In this document: one piece after another, positions 57,812 through 64,000 of the stretch
How positions within the stretch are numbered: the stretch's first letter is position 1
Layout of the letters: the number at the start of each line of letters is the position of its first letter
Source: Klebsiella michiganensis
GTDB lineage: Bacteria; Pseudomonadota; Gammaproteobacteria; Enterobacterales; Enterobacteriaceae
DNA length: 64,000 nucleotides
Assembly: GCF_002925905.1 (NCBI RefSeq)
Contig: NZ_PRDB01000013.1
Coordinates: 1 to 64,000 of the forward strand
Direction of reading: 5' to 3'
Notes under the pieces: model-generated
What the model saw: only the letters and a program-made list of their open reading frames with translations
Databases searched by the model: none
Told to the model about the DNA's origin: nothing
Program-made: the position numbers and the translations under genes

Positions 57812-59540
57812 CGGCGTTCTCCTTATCCCAGTCGTGAATGAGGGTGATAAACGCCTGCTCCATCGTCGGGTCAGGCTGTTCATCATCCGCCGCCAGCGCC
57901 TTCAGATCGTCCGGCGTGCCGCTGGCGATCAGTTTGCCGCGATAGACCAGGCCGATACGATCGCAATACTCCGCTTCATCCATAAAGTGGGTGGTGACCA
58001 TCACCGTCACGCCTTTATCTACCATGCTGTTGATATGCAGCCAGAATTCGCGGCGGGTGAGGGGATCGACCCCGGAAGTGGGTTCATCAAGAAACAGGAT
58101 ATCCGGCTCGTGCATCAGCGAGCAGGCCAGCGCCAGGCGCTGTTTATAGCCGAGCGGCAGATCGTCGGCGGCCTGCCGGGCGATGCTTTTCAGGCCAAAC
58201 GCCTCGCTCATGCTGGCGATTTTGTCGTTCTGCGCCCGTCCGCGCAGGCCGTAGACGCCGGAGAAGAAGCGCAGGTTCTGCTCAACGGAAAGGTTGCCGT
58301 AGAGCGAGAACTTCTGCGCCATATAGCCCAGATGCTGACGCGCCTTGCCGGAGCTGACTTTCAGGTCCATGCCCAGCACCAGCGCTTTCCCGGAGGTGGG
58401 GACCAGCAGGCCGCACATCATCTTAAACGTCGTGGACTTTCCCGCGCCGTTAGGCCCGAGGAGGCCGAAAATCTCCCCGCGTTTGACCTGAAAATCAACG
58501 TGGTCGGTGGCGGCAAAATCGCCGAATTTCTTGGTCAGGGTCTGCGCCTCAATCACCGTGTCCTCATGGGAGCCTTCCACGGTGTGGATAATGTTGCCCA
58601 GCGGCGATTCGGCAGTACCGGCGCCGCCCAGCAGGTCGATAAAGGCATCCTCGAAGCGCGGCGCGGTTTCGGCGACCTCCAGCGGCGGCATATCGCCAGC
58701 CTTCTGTACATCGCTGATGCTGGCCTCTTTTTTAAGGATCAGGCGTACCGATTTACCCTGAATCACGCCATCGCTGACCTGCGGTAGCTTCAGCGTACGC
58801 TGGAGGAGGCGGCGGTTATTCTCCCGGGCGCTGGAAACCAAAAAGCTGCGTCCGGCCATGGTCTGCGTCAGCTCTTTTGGCGCCCCCTGGTAGAGCAGCT
58901 GGCCCTCGTTCATCAACAGAACGTCCCGGCACTGCTCGGCCTCATCAAGATAAGAGGTGCTCCAGAGGATCAGCATTCCGTCGCCCGCCAGTTCGTGCAC
59001 CATCTGCCACAGTTCGCGGCGGGAGATAGGGTCGACGCCGACGCCGGGTTCGTCCAGTAGCAGGACTTTCGGTTCGCCGACGAGGGTGCAGGCCAGGCCA
59101 AGTTTCTGCTTCATGCCGCCGGAAAGCTTGCCCGCCAGCCGGCCGGTAAAGGGGCCGAGGGAGGTAAACTCCAGCAGCCTGGCGAAGGTTTTTTCCCGCG
59201 CCTCGCCGGTCACGCTGCGCAGATCGGCGTAGAGCGTCAGGTTTTCCATCACCGTCAGATCTTCATACAGGCCGAATTTCTGCGGCATATAGCCGAGCAC
59301 CGCATGCAGGGCGCTATCGTCGGCAATCGGGTCGAAGCCGATCACTTTTGCGCTGCCTGCGTCGGGCTTCAGCAGCCCGGCGAGCATGCGCATCAGGGTG
59401 GTTTTTCCGGCGCCATCCGGGCCCACCAGACCGGTCACATAGCCGGAGTGAATGGTGCAGTCCAGCGGCGCGACGGCCGGGCGATCCATGCCGGCAAAGC
59501 GCCGGGTCAGGCCGCTCAGCGTAATCACGTCCTCGCTCAT
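57801..59540 (-). CDS. ybhF: YbhF, tandem ABC ATPase of the YbhFSR exporter
   Basis: A 579-residue protein with two ABC domains. Walker A motifs are GPDGAGKTT (near residue 38) and GPNGAGKST (near 352). Signatures are LSGGMKQK in the first half and the variant LPLGYKQR in the second, with DEPGVGVD and DEPTSGVD Walker B regions. It energises YbhS/YbhR. It overlaps ybhG by four bases. Confidence 0.95.
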   Translation of the reverse strand: MSEDVITLSGLTRRFAGMDRPAVAPLDCTIHSGYVTGLVGPDGAGKTTLMRMLAGLLKPDAGSAKVIGFDPIADDSALHAVLGYMPQKFGLYEDLTVMENLTLYADLRSVTGEAREKTFARLLEFTSLGPFTGRLAGKLSGGMKQKLGLACTLVGEPKVLLLDEPGVGVDPISRRELWQMVHELAGDGMLILWSTSYLDEAEQCRDVLLMNEGQLLYQGAPKELTQTMAGRSFLVSSARENNRRLLQRTLKLPQVSDGVIQGKSVRLILKKEASISDVQKAGDMPPLEVAETAPRFEDAFIDLLGGAGTAESPLGNIIHTVEGSHEDTVIEAQTLTKKFGDFAATDHVDFQVKRGEIFGLLGPNGAGKSTTFKMMCGLLVPTSGKALVLGMDLKVSSGKARQHLGYMAQKFSLYGNLSVEQNLRFFSGVYGLRGRAQNDKIASMSEAFGLKSIARQAADDLPLGYKQRLALACSLMHEPDILFLDEPTSGVDPLTRREFWLHINSMVDKGVTVMVTTHFMDEAEYCDRIGLVYRGKLIASGTPDDLKALAADDEQPDPTMEQAFITLIHDWDKENAGER

Positions 59541-60529
59541 TGGCCGTTTCCGTGACTGAAGGTGACGGTGACCGGCATCCCCTGGCGCAGCGCGTCGTCG
59601 GCATCAGTGACCACAATACGCAGGCGATAAACCAGATCGGTGCGCAGGTCCGGCGTTTCCACGGTTTTCGGCGTGAATTCAGCGGTAGGGGAGACGAAGC
59701 CAATTTTGCCGCGGTAGGGTTTATCCGGGCGACTATCGGTGTAAAGCAGCACTTCGCGACCCGGCTGGGCCTGACCGAGGTTTTTTTCATCGATATAGGC
59801 GCGTACCCACACCGGATGGGTTAACGATAACGTCATCACCGTGCCGCCAGCGCTGAGCATGCTGCCCGGCTCGACGGCGCGGGTCATCAGCGTCCCGTCG
59901 GACGGCGAGGTCAGCGTGGTATCGTGCAGATCCAGCTTCGCCTGCGCCAGCGCGGCCTGCGCCTGTTCAAGGCTGGCTTTGGCCTGGGCGATTTCCTGCG
60001 GACGATTACCGGCGCGGTACTGGCGCAGCTTATCCAGCGCGGACTTCAGCGTCGCCTGGGCCTGATCGCGCGATGAGCGGGCGTTTTCCAGGTCGTTAGC
60101 GGAGATGGCGCTGCTTTTGCGCAGCCCCAGCTGGCGCTGGTAAAAATTCTGCGCATAGTCGTAAGCGGCCTGCGCCTGGTTGACCGCGGCGGCGGCCTGA
60201 GCGATCTCTTCCGAGCGATACCCCGCCATCATCAGATCGTACTGCGCCTGGGCGGTGGAAACGTTGGCCTGAGCCTGCTGCAGGGCATTCTCGTAGGGCG
60301 CTCGGTCCAGCTCGCCCAGGGTCTGCCCGGCTTTAATCGCATCGCCCTCGTCGACGCTGAGCGACGCCAGCCGCCCGCCCACGCGGAAGCTGAGGTTGAC
60401 GGTACGAATATCCACGTTGCCATACAGCGTGAGCGCTTTCTGCTGGCTGCTCTGGTACCACCACCAGCCTCCGCCAATGACAGCGGCCAGCAGGAGAAGC
60501 AGCACAACGACGATGAGCGGTTTTTTCAT
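59537..60529 (-). CDS. ybhG: YbhG, HlyD-type membrane fusion protein
   Basis: A 330-residue periplasmic adaptor anchored by a segment at 5-25 ([20 protein letters not shown]). A lipoyl-like half ([18 protein letters not shown]), a long coiled-coil hairpin (about 80-200, rich in Ala/Gln/Glu) and a beta-barrel part follow. It links the exporter to the outer membrane. Four-base overlaps on both sides place it in cecR-ybhGFSR. Confidence 0.95.
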   Translation of the reverse strand: MKKPLIVVVLLLLLAAVIGGGWWWYQSSQQKALTLYGNVDIRTVNLSFRVGGRLASLSVDEGDAIKAGQTLGELDRAPYENALQQAQANVSTAQAQYDLMMAGYRSEEIAQAAAAVNQAQAAYDYAQNFYQRQLGLRKSSAISANDLENARSSRDQAQATLKSALDKLRQYRAGNRPQEIAQAKASLEQAQAALAQAKLDLHDTTLTSPSDGTLMTRAVEPGSMLSAGGTVMTLSLTHPVWVRAYIDEKNLGQAQPGREVLLYTDSRPDKPYRGKIGFVSPTAEFTPKTVETPDLRTDLVYRLRIVVTDADDALRQGMPVTVTFSHGNGQ

Positions 60530-61203
60530 GACTCCAGACTCCTTTGCGATAATCCTTCCAGAACGAAATCAATATGGCAGGTGATAACCTCAATAATTTG
60601 CGCGGTTTTGTTCCGATCGAACTCAGCCCAGCCCGCGCGGCGCAGCACCGTTTCCCGACCAAGGCGAAAAGCGAGAACTTCGCCCAGCAGCGCGTGGGTG
60701 TGGAGGACCATTTCCGTGCTGTCAGCGTTAAGGCCGGTATAGGCGGCGATTAAGCGGGTCAGGTAGCAGTGTAGCGGAGCAATCACCTGATCGTGGATGA
60801 GCCGGTAGGCCGGCGTTGGCGACAGCTGCTCGCGGGAGATAAATTTGCTCAAATTGACGGTGTCGTCCTGGGTCAGCAGCAAAATCAGATTCTGGCAGGC
60901 GCCCAGTATCAGGGTGCGCATGGCGGCTTTATCCGGAACAGGCTCAGCGCACAGCGCTTCCGCCGCCTGCGCGTGGGGGCGGAAATTGTGCTCGATAAAA
61001 TCGGCAATCCACTGGGCGCAGGCGAGATAGAGATCGTCCTTGGAACCAAAATAGTAGGTAATGGCGGCGATATTCTGCCCGGCCTGGGCGGCAATATCGC
61101 GGGTTGTGGCGTGCAGGCCGTATTCGCCAAACTGGGCGATTGCGGCGGCGATAAGCTGGCTTTTCGCCTGCTCGCCCTTACTGGTCGTGGGAGTGGTTGT
61201 CAT
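60526..61203 (-). CDS. cecR: TetR-family repressor CecR (YbiH)
   Basis: A 225-residue TetR-type repressor. The N-terminal HTH has [23 protein letters not shown]; the C-terminal ligand domain starts near residue 85. In E. coli, CecR represses ybhGFSR and rhlE and alters sensitivity to cefoperazone and chloramphenicol. The start at 61203 is chosen for family match, just inside the 24-bp operator. rhlE, its E. coli neighbour, is missing here. Confidence 0.93.
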   Translation of the reverse strand: MTTTPTTSKGEQAKSQLIAAAIAQFGEYGLHATTRDIAAQAGQNIAAITYYFGSKDDLYLACAQWIADFIEHNFRPHAQAAEALCAEPVPDKAAMRTLILGACQNLILLLTQDDTVNLSKFISREQLSPTPAYRLIHDQVIAPLHCYLTRLIAAYTGLNADSTEMVLHTHALLGEVLAFRLGRETVLRRAGWAEFDRNKTAQIIEVITCHIDFVLEGLSQRSLES

Positions 61204-61214
61204 CGCGCGAGAAA

Positions 61215-61238
61215 AGTTAATCAATCGATTGATTAACT
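61215..61238. promoter_or_regulatory. CecR operator, perfect 24-bp palindrome
   Basis: Arms AGTTAATCAATC and GATTGATTAACT are exact complements, 12 bp before the cecR start. It fits a TetR-type autoregulatory operator controlling cecR-ybhGFSR. Confidence 0.85.
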
Positions 61239-61274
61239 CTAGGCGCAGGTTGGCGGTTTGTCCACCGTTTGCTG

Positions 61275-62198
61275 CTAGATATGAAATCCTTCGCGACTCA
61301 GCTCTTCGGCAACCCAGGCAAAGAAGATCTTCACTTTCTCTTTTTGTTCATTCGGGTGCGGTAGAACGAAGTGATGCGCGTTAACCGGCATGCTGACGTC
61401 GCGGGTAAAGACGGGTTCCAGGTGGCGTTGGCTCACGCTCTGCCCGGCCAGCAAATTACTCTCAAGAATAATCCCCATTCCCATCCGGGCAGCCTCAATA
61501 CTCATATAGGAGCGGTCAAAATTAAAAATAAAGTTTTTATTCCAGCCGCGAACCTTATGCCACGACAGCCAGTTGCTCCAGCCGATCAGCGTGCTATCGG
61601 AATGAATAAGGTCGCAGGCCAGCAGGTCTTCAATGGACTGAACGTCGCGGCCGGCTAAATAAGTCGATGAGCTAAAGGGGAGCACGCGTTCATTTTTTAT
61701 GGTCTTGACCACCAGGGTTGGCCACTGTGAGAGCCCGTGGCGAATATCGATATCAATATTATCGCGGGAGAACTGGATGCTTTCATAAGAGCAGGTCAGG
61801 CTAATTTTAAGCTCCGGCCAGGCCTGGCGAAATTTATTCAGACGGGGCATCAGCCACAATAATCCAAAGCTCGGTGCGGAATGAATCCGTAAATAATCCT
61901 GGTGGATATCATTAATCACCTGGTTAGTGGCCTGACCAATAATATTTAACGCCCCGGAAACCTCTTTAAGGTATTTTTCGCCAATTGTGGTTAATACCAT
62001 CCCTTTACTGCTACGGGAAAATATCTTTTTCCCCAGATACTGTTCCAGGCTGGCTATCTGATGACTTACCGCGGAGGCCGTAATATTAAGATTCTCTGCC
62101 GCCAGGTTCAGGCTGCCGGTATCAGCCACTTCAATAAAGGCCTGAATATTACGTAAGGATGGCATCGGCAAGCTTTTATTCTGCAGCGGCTGGTTCAT
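61275..62198 (-). CDS. LysR-family regulator, GcvA-like
   Basis: A 307-residue LysR regulator. The N-terminal HTH has [24 protein letters not shown] (about 33-56) and the effector domain runs from about 100, with [18 protein letters not shown] typical of the GcvA/AmpR branch. GGAGGAAATC precedes the ATG. It is divergent from the MFS transporter across 341 bp, so it probably controls that transporter and the following dehydrogenase. The effector is unknown. Confidence 0.87.
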   Translation of the reverse strand: MNQPLQNKSLPMPSLRNIQAFIEVADTGSLNLAAENLNITASAVSHQIASLEQYLGKKIFSRSSKGMVLTTIGEKYLKEVSGALNIIGQATNQVINDIHQDYLRIHSAPSFGLLWLMPRLNKFRQAWPELKISLTCSYESIQFSRDNIDIDIRHGLSQWPTLVVKTIKNERVLPFSSSTYLAGRDVQSIEDLLACDLIHSDSTLIGWSNWLSWHKVRGWNKNFIFNFDRSYMSIEAARMGMGIILESNLLAGQSVSQRHLEPVFTRDVSMPVNAHHFVLPHPNEQKEKVKIFFAWVAEELSREGFHI

Positions 62199-62539
62199 GA
62201 TTTCCTCCGGCGGGGGGAATAACGCAAGGCGGTTTTTTTACTCAGAAAGAAGGACGTCCAGCCGTTATCCCAGAAAATGATGGTCAGCATAGCACAGCCG
62301 GAAAATAAGTGATGGCGCAATCCGTGATGAAGTTAACAGTTTTTAAATGCACAACTCTCGAAAAAAATAATTGACAGGAATTTGAGTGCAGTCACGAAGC
62401 AAATTTTTCTCACGCGCAATTGAGCTTTTTTGAATACTCTTTCTTTTTGGGATTGTTATATTGCAACTACAGGCCTGATAACAGGGCGCGATGCGGTAAG
62501 GGTCGCGACAAAAAACATAAAAAATAAAGAGGATACCCT
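62199..62539. other. Divergent control region LysR gene/MFS gene
   Basis: AT-rich, non-coding. It should hold both promoters. TTGACA at 62372-62377 is a plausible -35 element for the MFS gene. I could not assign a LysR site with confidence. Confidence 0.5.
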
Positions 62540-63871
62540 ATGTCACGTATAGATACTGTTGTCTGTACTGACGCCAGAAAAACAAAATATCGTTTCGTGG
62601 TTTTGACGATGATTTTCCTGGTGTATGCCATAAATTACGCCGACAGAACGAATATCGGTGCGGTACTGCCGTTTATCATTGACGAGTTTCATATCAACAA
62701 CTTTGAGGCCGGGGCCATCGCCAGCATGTTTTTCCTCGGCTATGCGGTAAGCCAGATCCCGGCCGGTTTTTTTATTGCCAGACGCGGCACCCGGGGACTG
62801 GTCTCGCTGTCTATTTTCGGCTTTTCCGCTTTTACCTGGCTGATGGGCACCGTGAGCTCGGTATTTGGCCTGAAGATGGTGCGACTGGGGCTGGGGCTTA
62901 GCGAAGGGCCGTGCCCGGTGGGGCTGGCTTCAACCATTAATAACTGGTTCCCGCCGAAAGAGAAGGCCACGGCAACGGGCGTCTACATCGCCGCCACCAT
63001 GTTTGCGCCGATAATCGTACCGCCGCTGGCGGTGTGGATCGCGGTTACCTGGGGCTGGCGATGGGTCTTTTTCTCCTTTGCGATACCGGGGATTGTGGCG
63101 GCGGTCGCGTGGTACCTGTTGGTTAAGTCAACGCCCGCGGAAAGCGGATTTGTTTCGCAACGCGAACTGGAAGAGATTAATGCCGGGCGTGAAACCGATA
63201 AAAACGCCGTCCGCGAAAATATATTAATTGCCGACCGCTTCACCTGGCTGGATAAAATTATTCGGGTGAAAAAGATGGCGCCTATCGATACGGCGAAAGG
63301 ATTATTTACCTCGAAAAATATTCTTGGTGACTGTCTGGCCTATTTTATGATGGTCAGCGTGCTGTACGGGTTATTAACGTGGATCCCGCTGTATTTAGTG
63401 AAAGAGCGCGGTTTTGACGTGATGAGTATGGGCTTCGTGGCGAGTATGCCGTGCATCGGCGGCTTTATTGGCGCGATTGGTGGAGGCTGGATCTCGGATA
63501 AAGTGTTAGGCCGCCGGCGTAAACCCACCATGATGTTCACCGCGATTTCAACCGTGGTCATGATGCTCATTATGCTGAACATTCCAGCAAGCACCTTGGC
63601 GGTATGTATTGGATTATTCTTTGTCGGTTTTTGTTTGAATATTGGCTGGCCGGCTTTTACCGCCTACGGAATGGCCGTTTCGGACAGTAAAACCTATCCG
63701 ATTGCCTCTTCTATTATTAATAGCGGCGGCAACCTTGGCGGCTTTGTCGCCCCGATGGCCGCCGGTTTTTTACTTGATCAGACCGGCAGCTTTAATTCTG
63801 TATTCACCTATTTCGGTATCTGCGCCGCAATAGGTCTGGTGGTGATTCTTTTCCTCGATGAGCCACAATAA
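62540..63871 (+). CDS. MFS transporter, anion:cation symporter family
   Basis: A 443-residue transporter with twelve predicted segments and the MFS loop motif GGWISDKVLGRRR between segments 8 and 9. The start KYRFVVLTMIFLVYAINYADRTNIGAVLPF is typical of the ACS family (sugar acids such as glucarate, galactonate, and phthalate-type anions). GAGGATACCCT precedes the ATG. The substrate cannot be fixed; the dehydrogenase that follows suggests a sugar acid or polyol catabolic set. Confidence 0.88.
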   Translation: MSRIDTVVCTDARKTKYRFVVLTMIFLVYAINYADRTNIGAVLPFIIDEFHINNFEAGAIASMFFLGYAVSQIPAGFFIARRGTRGLVSLSIFGFSAFTWLMGTVSSVFGLKMVRLGLGLSEGPCPVGLASTINNWFPPKEKATATGVYIAATMFAPIIVPPLAVWIAVTWGWRWVFFSFAIPGIVAAVAWYLLVKSTPAESGFVSQRELEEINAGRETDKNAVRENILIADRFTWLDKIIRVKKMAPIDTAKGLFTSKNILGDCLAYFMMVSVLYGLLTWIPLYLVKERGFDVMSMGFVASMPCIGGFIGAIGGGWISDKVLGRRRKPTMMFTAISTVVMMLIMLNIPASTLAVCIGLFFVGFCLNIGWPAFTAYGMAVSDSKTYPIASSIINSGGNLGGFVAPMAAGFLLDQTGSFNSVFTYFGICAAIGLVVILFLDEPQ

Positions 63872-63920
63872 CGGCAATATTTCTGTTAATTAATATGACG
63901 TCATGTCATGGAGTGAAAAT

Positions 63921-64000
63921 ATGTTATTAAAAGATAAAGTCGCCATTATTACTGGCGCGGCCTCCGCACGCGGTTTGGGTTTTGCCACCGCCAAATTATT
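63921..64000 (+). CDS. Short-chain dehydrogenase/reductase, N-terminal fragment
   Basis: The window ends inside this gene. The 26 visible codons read MLLKDKVAIITGAASARGLG and on, with the Rossmann TGxxxxxG pattern of classical SDR enzymes in slightly modified form. GGAG lies before the ATG. It starts 49 bp after the MFS gene and is probably co-transcribed. Confidence 0.8.
   Translation, partial: MLLKDKVAIITGAASARGLGFATAKL

Overview
The window is a chromosomal segment of an enterobacterium closest in gene order and protein sequence to the Klebsiella/Raoultella/Enterobacter group. Almost every protein is colinear with the E. coli K-12 nadA-gal-mod-bio-uvrB-moa-ybh region. A histidine-utilisation (hut) cluster sits between gal and bio, as in Klebsiella, Enterobacter and Salmonella. 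Most genes are core housekeeping genes; the accessory material is confined to a few inserts, listed below. No prophage, insertion sequence or CRISPR array was found.

Layout. 1-362: end of a tRNA-Lys array with its terminator. 366-907: repeat array, then a NadR site. 908-4136: nadA-pnuC, zitB, ybgS. 4451-6323: aroG (TyrR box) and gpmA (Fur-like box). 6581-10841: the gal operon galETKM (minus strand) with CRP and GalR sites. 11052-16349: molybdate genes modF, modE, acrZ and modABC (ModE operator). 16350-18385: ybhA and pgl. 18444-20523: an acetyltransferase divergent from a MocR-type regulator. 20767-25181: a blue-light signalling module (ariR/ymgA/ycgZ relatives, bluF, bluR, a LuxR-type regulator and a small protein). 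25595-27065: ybhC, an ERIC element and a sequence matching the phage lambda attachment site. 27234-34164: hutI, a hutG remnant, hutC, hutUH and an amino-acid permease. 34264-39833: ybhB, bioA and bioBFCD around the BirA operator. 39775-40497: an orphan ABC ATPase overlapping the end of bioD. 41209-43224: uvrB with LexA and DnaA boxes. 43454-46938: a lipid A modification locus eptA-basR-basS (pmrCAB), with a PmrA box and a 30-codon gene resembling pmrR. 47049-51749: ybhK, the Moco riboswitch, moaABCDE and ybhL. 51854-61203: ybhN-clsB-ybhP, ybhQ and the cecR-ybhGFSR efflux operon. 61275-64000: a LysR regulator divergent from an MFS transporter and the start of a short-chain dehydrogenase.

How the parts work together. 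Several modules carry their own visible control sites: NadR/nadA, TyrR/aroG, GalR+CRP/gal, ModE at both modA and moaA plus a Moco-sensing RNA, BirA/bio, HutC/hut, LexA/uvrB, PmrA/eptA and pmrR, CecR/ybhGFSR, and a TGTACA motif in the bluR region. The most informative departures from the reference layout are the collapse of hutG to about 82 bp, which should stop histidine breakdown at formiminoglutamate; the pmrCAB-pmrR set placed between uvrB and ybhK; the orphan UrtE-like ATPase fused end-to-end with bioD; and the BluF/BluR module placed between pgl and ybhC.
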